A program made the position numbers and the translations under genes. From Shouchella hunanensis (GTDB lineage Bacteria > Bacillota > Bacilli > Bacillales > Bacillaceae_D): a DNA stretch of 64,000 nt. The notes beneath the pieces are model-generated. The model did no database searches. It worked only from the letters and a program-made list of their open reading frames with translations, and had not been told where the DNA came from. Shown in pieces: positions 39,775 through 48,474 of the stretch. Numbering within the stretch: the first letter of the stretch is position 1; each line of letters begins with the position of its first letter. The stretch is taken from contig NZ_CP117834.1 in assembly GCF_028735875.1 (NCBI RefSeq), forward strand, positions 496,001-560,000, in the 5' to 3' direction.

Positions 39775-40617
39775 ATGTTACACAGAAACTGGCTCTATTC
39801 AGGTGTGACCTTATCAATCCTTCTTGGAGCATGTTCTATAGCGGATGTTGAACAAGAGGAGACACTCATTTTATCTGATGAGATTGAAGATAAAGAGGAT
39901 ATGTTCGTTAATCAAAGTCAGTCGATTATTAAAAACACGATTGACGTAGAAAAAGAACTTAAAAATTATCAAGCTACTATAAAGATAATAGACTTTATTT
40001 CTTCCCAAACGAAGCAAGTAGAGAAAGTGACAGAAGGAGCATTGGCTTATCAAAAAGAACCTGAAGTCACATACACTACCTTTTCTCGTTATGGCTTAGA
40101 CCAAGAGGGAAATGAAGGAAAAGTAGAGGAATCTCTTAGTGTTGTAGCTACAGATGAATCACTTTTTTCTAATCATAATGGTCAAGGCTGGGAAGAATTG
40201 AATAGCGACGTCGAGTTAAGTTCACTCTTATCTTTAAATTATTCTCCTAAAGCTCAGTTATCTCTATTACAAGGCATTTCAGAGTTTGTAAGTGTTCGTG
40301 AATACGACGATCTTTATATACTATCTATTGAAGCAAACGGTGATGATCTTGATGATATGGCTTTACATATGGAGCTGTTTGATCAATCGTTACTCGGTAT
40401 TGAAGACATTGCTCAACATGAGAGCACTTTCGAAGTGTCACAGCTAGACTTTATGCTGTTTATAAATAAAGATAGCTTTCAACTCGAAAAGTCTACTACT
40501 GTATTTGAATTTGTTATACATGCTCCTGATGAAGAGTACGCCGTTCGAAAAAATGTAACGGTAACACGTCCATCTGTGAACAACCCAGAGGGAATTCACT
40601 ATCCTTCTGTCCATTAA
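39775..40617 (+). CDS. Lipoprotein of unknown function
   Basis: A 280-residue acidic lipoprotein: the signal peptide ends in a lipobox with Cys20 (ILLGAC). The body has repeated patterns of polar beta strands (NYQATIKIIDFISSQTKQ, VTYTTFSRYG, FMLFINKDSFQLEKSTTVFEFV), reminiscent of the DUF6612-type lipoproteins of bacilli, but I am not certain of the family. The ATG at 39775 is favoured over that at 39769 because AGGAG then lies nine bases away. It is monocistronic, flanked by terminators, and one of few plus-strand genes. Confidence 0.8.
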   Translation: MLHRNWLYSGVTLSILLGACSIADVEQEETLILSDEIEDKEDMFVNQSQSIIKNTIDVEKELKNYQATIKIIDFISSQTKQVEKVTEGALAYQKEPEVTYTTFSRYGLDQEGNEGKVEESLSVVATDESLFSNHNGQGWEELNSDVELSSLLSLNYSPKAQLSLLQGISEFVSVREYDDLYILSIEANGDDLDDMALHMELFDQSLLGIEDIAQHESTFEVSQLDFMLFINKDSFQLEKSTTVFEFVIHAPDEEYAVRKNVTVTRPSVNNPEGIHYPSVH

Positions 40618-40628
40618 CAGGTATCCTA

Positions 40629-40668
40629 AAAAAGCCCTCACTTGAAATTAGTGAGAGGCTTTATTTTT
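40629..40668. terminator. Bidirectional terminator between the lipoprotein gene and fliT
   Basis: AAGCCCTCACT-TGAAATT-AGTGAGAGGCTT forms a stem with a one-base bulge, with T tracts on both strands. Confidence 0.85.
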
Positions 40669-40687
40669 ATACATTGAAGCAAAGTTG

Positions 40688-41032
40688 TTACGTAGATGTT
40701 TTATCTAAAAACACACCAGCTTGCGTTGGCGCATGCGTACGCTGGTATTTATACCGTCCATCTTTTTGTTTATTAAAACGTTGGATATCTTGTTTTACTT
40801 CTCCTCGCTGTGTAGAAAGAAATTCAGTTATTTTTTTTTCTTCTGCCTCTAGAAATCCACTTTTTATCTCATCAATCGACATATGCTCTATTAGTTGCTG
40901 TCGCTCATTTAATAACTGCATCACTTGATCAATATAGGCATCTCTCTGATCGTCTTCAGACGGCAGACCTGTCTCAAGATGAGTAAGAAGAGTTTTTGTT
41001 AAAAGAGAGAAAGGATTGGACTCAGCTGTCAT
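40688..41032 (-). CDS. fliT: Flagellar chaperone FliT
   Basis: A 114-residue helical protein rich in Glu/Gln, without signal peptide. It overlaps fliS by four bases in the order fliD-fliS-fliT, the position of FliT, a chaperone of the cap protein FliD. Sequence conservation in this family is low, so the call rests largely on size, helical content and context. Confidence 0.8.
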   Translation of the reverse strand: MTAESNPFSLLTKTLLTHLETGLPSEDDQRDAYIDQVMQLLNERQQLIEHMSIDEIKSGFLEAEEKKITEFLSTQRGEVKQDIQRFNKQKDGRYKYQRTHAPTQAGVFLDKTST

Positions 41033-41421
41033 TTCGGTGTAACGCCCCCAAAACGATTCTGACGATCCAATTTAATAACTTCTTTCCACGTATCTCTAAA
41101 TTCAACGACGTAGCCCTGTGCCTCTTGCAAGGCCATCAGGTCACTTTTTATATTGGCTTCAATTAATTGATAATGAATGTATTCGTACATTCTCATCATA
41201 TTTTCACCAACTTCGGTATCCGTTTTCAACGTAATCATTAACTCTTTTATAATGGCCTCTGCTTTTGTAAGTGCCTCATTTTTTTGCTGAAAATGATTGT
41301 CCTTAATAGCATTTTCTGCAATTCGTAGTTGTTTAAGGCAACCATTGTACAACATGAGTGTTAACTCGCCAGGCGAGGCTGTTTGTACAGATTGCTGTTT
41401 ATAGGCTGCTTGCTTCAGCAT
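41029..41421 (-). CDS. fliS: Flagellin export chaperone FliS
   Basis: A 130-residue four-helix protein with the FliS pattern: AYKQQSVQTASPGELTLMLYNGCLKQLRIAENAI at the N-terminus. FliS binds the disordered C-terminus of flagellin and prevents premature polymerisation. In B. subtilis it also joins the FliW-CsrA-flagellin control loop; note that no flagellin gene is in this cluster. Confidence 0.95.
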   Translation of the reverse strand: MLKQAAYKQQSVQTASPGELTLMLYNGCLKQLRIAENAIKDNHFQQKNEALTKAEAIIKELMITLKTDTEVGENMMRMYEYIHYQLIEANIKSDLMALQEAQGYVVEFRDTWKEVIKLDRQNRFGGVTPK

Positions 41422-41433
41422 GTGCTGCCTCCC

Positions 41434-43194
41434 TTAATTGTATAATAGATTAAATAATGATTCACTTTGCTGATTGGCCATTTGCATTGCTCGTTCCATT
41501 GCAGTAAATTGTCTCCAATACCTCGCCTCTTTTTGTTCAAGCCTCCGCTCAAAATTGCTAAGTTGTTGGTCAATGGTACGTGTTTGTTGGCCAATTGTAA
41601 ATTGATGAGCCTCATGGAAACCTTCTGATCCTCCAGCTCTTCTGGCAATGGAGGACATGGAACGCTGCAAATCCCGCCGCATAGATTGGGCTAAACCTTC
41701 CGTTTCTTGATTCCCGTTGAACAGAGTAAAAATAGCTTCAGGGTCGTTCTCAATCGCTTGTCTTAGCTTATCTTCATTTATTTCTAACTTTCCACCATCA
41801 GCGTAATCTCTAGTAGTTGTAATGCCAATTTGCGACAGATGCGTGAATGCGCCTCCTGTTGATATTGGTTTATATAGACTACTTCTTAATTGATTTAAAC
41901 TAGTTTGAAGGAGTGAGTCATTACGCAATAAACCGCTTTGGGCTCGTTCATCCCAGCGTTTTGCTTCTGCCTCTGACAAAGAATCTCTCTCTTCGTCCGT
42001 TAATGGGTCATAATCACGATAGTAGCGTTCATTCACTTTACCGTTCATAAAATCGATTAACTCATTATACTCATTTACAAACGAAGTAATTGTTTTATAG
42101 ATTGAATCTACATCCGTTGAAGCTGTCAACGTAATCGCCTGATTCGTTGTATCTTTTAGCGTAATTGTCATACCACTAACTGAAAAAATGTTCTCTCTTC
42201 TTTCTGTTTCGAGTCCGTTAAGTGTAAATTGTGCATTTTGCCCGTTTTTGACTTCATGCAAGCCAAAAGTAGAAGTAAACAAACTACCACCAAACGTAAG
42301 TTCCTTCTCATCTCGGTTAAATGTTCCAGTACTTTTACTCGTCAGTACAAATGTCTTCTGGTGCTCATCAAAAAAAGCAGTAACATTCGCTTTTGACTGA
42401 TTCATTGTCGTCACAACAGATTGAATAGAGTCATTCTCACTAAAATAAAAAGACGTTGTATTGTAGTCCCCGTTTTCATTGGCCATAACCGATAGAGAAT
42501 TAAATGTGAAGCGCTGAGCCTTCTCTTCATCTTCAACACCAGCTATATACTCAACTTGCACTTGGGATGAGAGCGTTACATCTTCATGAAAAGTAAGTCT
42601 TCCAGAATCGTCCATTGCTACTTGATTTCGACCTAGCTCTCCAGCTTGATCACTGACAATTTCATACGCTTGTCCTTGAATCAGAATGTGCTTTACACCG
42701 TCTGCTAGTGGTTCCTTGAGTTTAATGGAATGATTTTCGTCAACTTGTACCGCTTCTCTCGTGCGCTTGCCAACTATCCATTCCATATCGTTTGTTGCAA
42801 TATCTTTTAATAACGTTTTACTTGTTACTGAATCAGATTGTCCATTTGTTTTTGAAATGGAGCCGCCGATAGCAGTTGTTGATGTTGCCAATTGCTTGAC
42901 TTCATTAATTGTAAAACTCGTATTTCCTACGTTTGAAGAAGCTGTGGCTGTTATGATTGCTTCATTGGAAGACAATACAGACCTTCGCTGCATAGAAGAC
43001 GCACGCATAATAGAATCGAACATGGACGTATGCAGGGCACGAAGTTTTAAATTCATTTCCCGATACTGATCCATTTTCCAGCCTAGTTCCGTTTTTTTCT
43101 TTTCTAATTTATTTACTGGCATTCGTTCTGCCTTCATAAGATCTTTCATCATCTGATCAATATCAAGACCAGAAGATAACCCCGATAACCGCAT
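41434..43194 (-). CDS. fliD: Flagellar hook-associated protein 2 (filament cap) FliD
   Basis: A 586-residue cap protein. The N-terminal FliD_N domain begins MRLSGLSSGLDIDQMMKDLMKAERMPVNKL, and the C-terminal FliD_C domain ends in a coiled coil (QQLSNFERRLEQKEARYWRQFTAMERAMQ) followed by LFNLLYN. It caps the growing filament and folds flagellin into place. ATG 43194 follows AGAGGTG; an upstream GTG at 43203 lies in the ribosome site. Confidence 0.95.
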   Translation of the reverse strand: MRLSGLSSGLDIDQMMKDLMKAERMPVNKLEKKKTELGWKMDQYREMNLKLRALHTSMFDSIMRASSMQRRSVLSSNEAIITATASSNVGNTSFTINEVKQLATSTTAIGGSISKTNGQSDSVTSKTLLKDIATNDMEWIVGKRTREAVQVDENHSIKLKEPLADGVKHILIQGQAYEIVSDQAGELGRNQVAMDDSGRLTFHEDVTLSSQVQVEYIAGVEDEEKAQRFTFNSLSVMANENGDYNTTSFYFSENDSIQSVVTTMNQSKANVTAFFDEHQKTFVLTSKSTGTFNRDEKELTFGGSLFTSTFGLHEVKNGQNAQFTLNGLETERRENIFSVSGMTITLKDTTNQAITLTASTDVDSIYKTITSFVNEYNELIDFMNGKVNERYYRDYDPLTDEERDSLSEAEAKRWDERAQSGLLRNDSLLQTSLNQLRSSLYKPISTGGAFTHLSQIGITTTRDYADGGKLEINEDKLRQAIENDPEAIFTLFNGNQETEGLAQSMRRDLQRSMSSIARRAGGSEGFHEAHQFTIGQQTRTIDQQLSNFERRLEQKEARYWRQFTAMERAMQMANQQSESLFNLLYN

Positions 43195-43209
43195 ATGGTT
43201 CACCTCTTT

Positions 43210-43512
43210 TTATACTTGCCGATCAATAATTAACCCCGCAGACTTCATCATCGACGCGAGTAAATCTAGTAGTTGCTCTGGAGGCACCTCTCTAACAACT
43301 TCATCTGTATCTGAATCAATTACTTTCACATAGACTCGATCTAAATCGGTATGAATATGAAAGGATAGTGCACGTTTAATCGGTTTGTTACGAACAACCA
43401 TCTGTTTTTCATCATGTAGGGTTTCTTGTTGTTTTGCTTGCGGTAAAGCCTGTTTAAAAGAATTGCTTTCTAATAAACGATTAACACCAGCTGATTGTAT
43501 CTCCATTGACAT
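43210..43512 (-). CDS. flaG: FlaG-family protein (YvyC-like)
   Basis: A 100-residue protein whose second half has the FlaG signature: LSFHIHTDLDRVYVKVIDSDTDEVVREVPPEQLLDLLASM. FlaG influences filament length; the mechanism is not known. It sits before fliD as yvyC does in B. subtilis. The start ATG 43512 has AAGGTGG at seven bases. Confidence 0.9.
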   Translation of the reverse strand: MSMEIQSAGVNRLLESNSFKQALPQAKQQETLHDEKQMVVRNKPIKRALSFHIHTDLDRVYVKVIDSDTDEVVREVPPEQLLDLLASMMKSAGLIIDRQV

Positions 43513-43548
43513 GACCACGCCACCTTAAAAAAGAAATGTAAAAAGCTA

Positions 43549-43782
43549 CTACGAATCTTTCTTATGCTCAAACAATGACTTTATTGTATCAACCGTTACA
43601 GATTGAACAGCCTGCTTATTCTCGTTTTCAATAACCTCGACTATTTCTTTCCGAAATATATCAATCGACTTCGGTGCTTGGATACCGATTTTCACCTGAT
43701 CTCCGTTTACCTCTAGGATTGTCAGCTCAATTTGATCCCCAATGCAAATGGATTCCGTAACCTTCCTTGATAGCACAAGCAT
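43549..43782 (-). CDS. csrA: Translational regulator CsrA
   Basis: A 77-residue RNA-binding protein with the canonical start [20 protein letters not shown] and [15 protein letters not shown]. In B. subtilis it binds the hag leader and blocks flagellin translation, and FliW antagonises it. The gene starts directly after fliW. Confidence 0.97.
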   Translation of the reverse strand: MLVLSRKVTESICIGDQIELTILEVNGDQVKIGIQAPKSIDIFRKEIVEVIENENKQAVQSVTVDTIKSLFEHKKDS

Positions 43783-44214
43783 TTAAGCGCCCTCCTTTGT
43801 GGAGAGTAATGCTTTCGAAGAATACGTTTGTCCTTCTTGGACAAGTTGTTTTCCTTTATTATTCCGTGTATTAATAATAATAGGTGCGTTTAGATTCGCC
43901 GTCGATTGTGAAAACGGTTGTTGAATCGTAATAATGACAAATAACGCAACATCCGTCGGTTGTGCTACCTCTAACAGTTGAATCGTATTGGCATCAAGAT
44001 CTATGTGATAATTTTTCCAAATTGAAAAAGGGTTCAAGCAAACAAAAGCAACATGCTTTTGCACAATCGATTGCAGAAGGTAAAAATCACTTTCTGGAAA
44101 AGGAAGTAGTACAAACTCTTTTTCTTCTGGAAAACCTGGAATACCTAAAGAAAAGTGAAGTTTGTTACCATCCTCCACTTCAATTGTTCCTAAATAATTT
44201 GTTTCAAGTTGCAT
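43783..44214 (-). CDS. fliW: Flagellar assembly factor FliW
   Basis: A 143-residue protein with the FliW pattern FSLGIPGFPEEKEFVLLPF and ANLNAPIIINTRNNKGKQLV. FliW binds CsrA or flagellin and links flagellin export to its translation. The ATG at 44214 is chosen by AGGTGG five bases upstream; it begins 10 bases after the flgL stop. Confidence 0.95.
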   Translation of the reverse strand: MQLETNYLGTIEVEDGNKLHFSLGIPGFPEEKEFVLLPFPESDFYLLQSIVQKHVAFVCLNPFSIWKNYHIDLDANTIQLLEVAQPTDVALFVIITIQQPFSQSTANLNAPIIINTRNNKGKQLVQEGQTYSSKALLSTKEGA

Positions 44215-44223
44215 AAGAACCAC

Positions 44224-45279
44224 CTATCTTAAAAAGTCTAATAATGATGGCTGCAACACTCTGGCACTTGCAGCTAGAGCAGCAGAATGAATGGTTTCAG
44301 CCACGAGCAACTTCATTACAGTCTCTTCAAAATCAACATCTTCATTTTCAGATTTAATTTTCTCTAATAAAAACTGCTGTGTATTCAAACGGTCTTCTAT
44401 TAAGTCAACTCGATTCATTCTTGCGCCCAATTGACCATTTACATCTGCAGCAACGCGTAAATGATTGTCTGCTTTCCCTACAAACGTATCTAAGTCTTCT
44501 GCGTTTACATTTGGATCCAGCAACGCTTTTTGAAATTGAAATAAATCACTAAAAAACTCAGTTGTAAACAAACGGTGGGCATCTGCACCAACTGTTATGT
44601 TGATTCCTTGCTGCAATTCAAGTTCATAAGCAGAAGTCGCGAATTGATTGTTCATCATTCGCACATCTTCAGATTGAATGGGCTCGTCTTCAGCAAACAG
44701 CTGACCATCGTTAAATGTTATTTGTTCTCCACTTTCACTTTCAAATAGACCATTTCCTTCATAGCTGTACGTATCACCATTGTAAAAAAGAACCGTATGC
44801 TCGCTGAAATCTTGCTCAGTTACTTGCGCTGGATTTAATGTTTTTAAAGGGGGAACGTTGCTTAACTCGCCATTAAAAATGTATTTTCCTGCGCTATTTG
44901 TATTGGCAATTGTGACTAAATGGTTTGTCAATTGCTCTACTTCTTGAGCAATGCTTTTCCGCTCATCGGCACCGAACGTATCTGTTGATGCTTTCACAGC
45001 TAACTCACGTATTCTTGTAATGATTTGGCTCGTCTCCCGTAACGATGCATCACTTTGATCCAATCGATTATGTGCTTCACTTAAGTTACGTTGATACTGG
45101 TTAAGTTGATCAATTGATTCTCGATATTGCATTGATTTTCCAGCTATAACGGGGTCTTGCGAGAAACGAGAGATTTTCTTTTGTGTGCTCATTTGTTCTT
45201 GTAAAGTGGATAAACGTTGATAACTCGCTTGTGAATAGTGTAATGTATTTGCCGTTAACATTGATTGAGTTACTCTCAT
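44224..45279 (-). CDS. flgL: Flagellar hook-associated protein 3 FlgL
   Basis: A 351-residue hook-filament junction protein with flagellin-like helical ends: MRVTQSMLTANTLHYSQASYQRLSTLQEQMSTQKKISRFSQDP at the N-terminus, and VMKLLVAETIHSAALAASARVLQPSLLDFLR at the C-terminus. ATG 45279 is better spaced from AAGGAA than the ATG nine bases upstream. In B. subtilis yviE follows flgL; here fliW follows directly. Confidence 0.95.
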   Translation of the reverse strand: MRVTQSMLTANTLHYSQASYQRLSTLQEQMSTQKKISRFSQDPVIAGKSMQYRESIDQLNQYQRNLSEAHNRLDQSDASLRETSQIITRIRELAVKASTDTFGADERKSIAQEVEQLTNHLVTIANTNSAGKYIFNGELSNVPPLKTLNPAQVTEQDFSEHTVLFYNGDTYSYEGNGLFESESGEQITFNDGQLFAEDEPIQSEDVRMMNNQFATSAYELELQQGINITVGADAHRLFTTEFFSDLFQFQKALLDPNVNAEDLDTFVGKADNHLRVAADVNGQLGARMNRVDLIEDRLNTQQFLLEKIKSENEDVDFEETVMKLLVAETIHSAALAASARVLQPSLLDFLR

Positions 45280-45297
45280 TAACTCCATTCCTTTCTT

Positions 45298-46647
45298 TTA
45301 TCGACCGACGATACCCATCCCATTAATAACCGTGTTTAGCATTTCATCCATGGCAGTCATCACACGAGCTGCGGCGTTATAAGAGTGTTGGAACTGTACC
45401 AACATCGTCAATTCTTCATCTAATGATACTCCACTAACCGACATTCGATTTCCATCAATATTACGTAACCTTGTAAGAGCTGCATCGGTCTTCCGCTGCA
45501 TGCTTTGCGCCTCCACACCAAGCTGTCCCATCATTTGTTGATACCGGAGTGTAATAGAATCATCTTTTTGACTAAGGTTTGCTACGGCTTGTGCAGTTTC
45601 TTTACTTACAGTGAATTGACTCGGATCTGCTTTAATAGACTCTGATACTCTACCTGTAGTAACATCAAAGAAATTCGGAATAAGCTCATTTACTTCGCTC
45701 ATTAATTGTTGCTTAAGTTGCTCTACTTGATCCATAGCTTTTGTAACATGAGAGATAGAAGAATCAATTCCGATTAGCTTTCCACTCATCACTTCACTAT
45801 AAGACTCATCATTAATAAGTAAACTGCGAGCGCCATCTTCTTGTACTACCGAAAACCTCACTGGAGAAAATGACTCGTCACTACTATTAACTAGAACAAT
45901 ATCGCTGTTTAACATTTTTATGTCATAGCTACCTTCTTGCCCTTTATAAGCACTTGTACGTTCCACTTCAATAGGTAATAAAATGGCTAGCTCATCTATT
46001 AATCGATCCTGTTGGTCATACAACTCGTTCGCCGCTTGGCCACTCTCTTCGATTTTTTGAATTGCTCGGTTATTAGTAGCAATTTGTTCAAGTAAATCAT
46101 TAATCGTAGCTTCTGTTCCTTCACGCTCTTTTTCAAGCAGGCTCATTTCTGACTGAAAGGCTTTTTCAAGAGACTCTAGAGTATCCATAACCGCTTCAGA
46201 CTGTTCAATTAAAACAGCTTGGTTGTCTTGACCAGCTGCCAGTTCTCTCCAACCATTGAAAAAATCGTTGAACTGACTTGAGAGACCACCTAGATCACCA
46301 TCATTAAGAGGACCTTCATTAAACAAATCTTCTAAGCGAGCAAAAGTACGGCTTTGAATGGCTGCATTTCCTGATACATGCGCTTCTAGTTGAAATTGTT
46401 TATCTAAAAATTGATCACGGACTCTTTGAATACGATCAATACCAACCCCTGTACCAACCCTTCCTTCCATAACCGGTCGACCAAAGGGACCCGTTCCTGG
46501 ATAACCGGGTGTTGATTGCATGTTTACTCGCTGTCTTGTATAACCATCTGTGCCTGCATTTGCAATGTTGTTTCCGACTGTTTGCAAAGCTGCTTGATTA
46601 GCGGCAACTGCTCGCCTCATCGTTTCCATGCCTAAAAAAGTTGACAA
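45298..46647 (-). CDS. flgK: Flagellar hook-associated protein 1 FlgK
   Basis: A 449-residue junction protein. The N-terminus has the rod/hook motif AANQAALQTVGNNIANAGTDGYTRQRVNM and the C-terminus the matching SGVSLDEELTMLVQFQHSYNAAARVMTAMDEML. It connects hook and filament with FlgL. The start is TTG at 46647, preceded by AGGAGGTG at about six bases. Confidence 0.95.
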   Translation of the reverse strand: MSTFLGMETMRRAVAANQAALQTVGNNIANAGTDGYTRQRVNMQSTPGYPGTGPFGRPVMEGRVGTGVGIDRIQRVRDQFLDKQFQLEAHVSGNAAIQSRTFARLEDLFNEGPLNDGDLGGLSSQFNDFFNGWRELAAGQDNQAVLIEQSEAVMDTLESLEKAFQSEMSLLEKEREGTEATINDLLEQIATNNRAIQKIEESGQAANELYDQQDRLIDELAILLPIEVERTSAYKGQEGSYDIKMLNSDIVLVNSSDESFSPVRFSVVQEDGARSLLINDESYSEVMSGKLIGIDSSISHVTKAMDQVEQLKQQLMSEVNELIPNFFDVTTGRVSESIKADPSQFTVSKETAQAVANLSQKDDSITLRYQQMMGQLGVEAQSMQRKTDAALTRLRNIDGNRMSVSGVSLDEELTMLVQFQHSYNAAARVMTAMDEMLNTVINGMGIVGR

Positions 46648-46658
46648 CGTTACACCTC

Positions 46659-47054
46659 CTATACTTGTGAATCAAAAATGGATAGTTTTCCGGACTTTGA
46701 TTTTGCTTCTTTTGTGTAAACAGAACGATCTGTTTGAAATAATTGTAGTGACCCTTTCACAAAAGAAAGTGAATCCTTTATTAACAATGTATTTCGTTCG
46801 TTTCTATGCTTCAGTTCCATAACGGATCGTAACAGTTGTTCTTTTAGTGAGGAAAAGTGATCAGCTGAAAAATCAATACTTTCCTTCATTTTCATCTCCA
46901 AAATATTTGCTTTAGAGACTAGAGTCGATTCTTTTCGAACAATCGCTTGTAAGTCTTCAAGGTGATTTTCGATTAGCGCGTTCTCCTTTTGTTTTGCTAG
47001 TTCAATTAACGTACCTTGGATCTCGATCATTTGCTTTATTAGCGCTTCACTCAT
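46659..47054 (-). CDS. flgN: Flagellar export chaperone FlgN
   Basis: A 131-residue helical protein (IKQMIEIQGTLIELAKQKENALIENHLEDLQAIVRKESTLVSK) matching FlgN/YvyG, chaperone of FlgK and FlgL. It overlaps flgM by four bases and lies just before flgK. Confidence 0.9.
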   Translation of the reverse strand: MSEALIKQMIEIQGTLIELAKQKENALIENHLEDLQAIVRKESTLVSKANILEMKMKESIDFSADHFSSLKEQLLRSVMELKHRNERNTLLIKDSLSFVKGSLQLFQTDRSVYTKEAKSKSGKLSIFDSQV

Positions 47055-47314
47055 TTAATAACTCCGCTTTCTTTCCATGCAGATAAAATCGCTTGTGCTG
47101 TTTTTTCTGGTTGAAATTCATAAGTACCTTGCTCAATTTGTTGCTTCAACTCTTGTAATCGCTCTTCTTTCACTTTGCTTGTTTGCGCATTTAACTTTAA
47201 TGCTTCTTTCGATATTTCGACTTTATCTTTTTTATCTTCTTGTACAGTTGTTGGCTGTGCTTGAGTCTTATACAACTTGTTTGCTTGAATGTATTGAGAA
47301 GAGTGAATTTTCAT
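47051..47314 (-). CDS. flgM: Anti-sigma-28 (sigma-D) factor FlgM
   Basis: An 87-residue small protein with a disordered N-terminus and the C-terminal FlgM helix region [43 protein letters not shown]. It holds sigma-D inactive until the hook is finished, then is exported. It is placed between yvyF and flgN as in B. subtilis. Confidence 0.94.
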   Translation of the reverse strand: MKIHSSQYIQANKLYKTQAQPTTVQEDKKDKVEISKEALKLNAQTSKVKEERLQELKQQIEQGTYEFQPEKTAQAILSAWKESGVIK

Positions 47315-47330
47315 TGATGAAGAGCCTCCT

Positions 47331-47753
47331 TTATCGATTCTTCTTTAATGTATATGTGAGTGATAGATTATCAGACTGTTCTCTTACTGATGTAAGCTTA
47401 TCATTCTTTCCTTCTTCATGATGATATAATTCCCCATTTAATTCGTTTACACATGTATGACAAAAGCGAGTCTCTTGTGTTGGCTTTTGGCATCTTTCGC
47501 AAAAGTGTTCCAAGTGAGGGAACTGAGAAAGTTTAAGCCTTCCTGAACGGATAAGCGATTGTAAGAACTTAAATGGAATCTTCGTGTTATCCATTAGCAT
47601 ACGTTGTGTGACCACAACGTCCTCATGTTCTTTCAAGTACGTACGAATCGTTTTTAACCATTGCTCTTCTTCCATTTGACACGTTTTACACGTTGGTTGG
47701 TGCGTTTTAACAAACAATCCTCCACAATGTCGACAATTCGCAAGCTGTTGCAC
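47331..47753 (-). CDS. yvyF: YvyF-type flagellar operon protein
   Basis: A 140-residue protein with two zinc-ribbon-like cysteine pairs: CRHCGG and CKTC at the N-terminus, CERCQKPTQETRFCHTC near residue 95. It matches the uncharacterised YvyF family found between comF and flgM. The start is GTG at 47753 behind AGGGG. Its role is unknown; DNA or protein binding would fit the zinc sites. Confidence 0.85.
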   Translation of the reverse strand: MQQLANCRHCGGLFVKTHQPTCKTCQMEEEQWLKTIRTYLKEHEDVVVTQRMLMDNTKIPFKFLQSLIRSGRLKLSQFPHLEHFCERCQKPTQETRFCHTCVNELNGELYHHEEGKNDKLTSVREQSDNLSLTYTLKKNR

Positions 47754-47763
47754 GTTTAATCCC

Positions 47764-48474
47764 CTACCCTTTTATCGCTCTAGCAACTGTTAATGACGAA
47801 ACACGTTCTGCTCCTGCTTCGAGCAATGTCTTTGCAGCCATTCGCACAGTTACCCCTGTAGTATATATATCGTCTAATATTAAATATTTTTTACCCTTAA
47901 TAAACGTCTTTTCCGCTTCTAAAAGATTAAACGGATTTTCTTTCATTAAACTAATTCTCTCATACCGGGTCTTTTTGCTCTGTTTCCGACCATCTTTTCG
48001 GTCAGTGCGCGTTAGACACTGATGGATTCCAGAACGCTTTATGAGCTCCTCAGCCTGATTAAATCCCCGTTCTTTCATCCTTTTCTCAGAAAGAGGAATT
48101 GCAGTTACTATATAATCGTTAAAGCGATTGCAAATAATTTCTTGTAACGAAAATGTGAAGATATGCCCAATTGCTACATCGCCACGATATTTATAGTGCG
48201 AAAGCAAGGTTTTCAAAAAATCATTATATTCATATAGGGAAACATTTTCATCTAAATGATCCACAGCTAATAGCTGTCTCCACCAAACGCAATCTCCACA
48301 CTCTTCTTCAATAAAAGAACCAAATCGTTTTGGCTTACGGCATCGTTTACAGCCAGTACAATGAATGAACTGCTTTCTACACTCTTCACAAACACTCTCT
48401 ACCTTTGGAGTGAAAAGAGAAAGGACAGATATTTCCTGGAAAAACTTCCCTTGACAAACAACACAGCTGCTCAT
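47764..48474 (-). CDS. comFC: Competence protein ComFC (phosphoribosyltransferase-like)
   Basis: A 236-residue protein with an N-terminal zinc ribbon (CVVCQG, CEECRKQFIHCTGCKRC, CGDC) and a C-terminal phosphoribosyltransferase domain with the PRPP-binding loop LILDDIYTTGVTVRMAAKTL (about 194-213). It is needed for DNA uptake in transformation together with ComFA. It overlaps comFA by four bases. ComFB, which lies between them in B. subtilis, is not present here. Confidence 0.94.
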   Translation of the reverse strand: MSSCVVCQGKFFQEISVLSLFTPKVESVCEECRKQFIHCTGCKRCRKPKRFGSFIEEECGDCVWWRQLLAVDHLDENVSLYEYNDFLKTLLSHYKYRGDVAIGHIFTFSLQEIICNRFNDYIVTAIPLSEKRMKERGFNQAEELIKRSGIHQCLTRTDRKDGRKQSKKTRYERISLMKENPFNLLEAEKTFIKGKKYLILDDIYTTGVTVRMAAKTLLEAGAERVSSLTVARAIKG

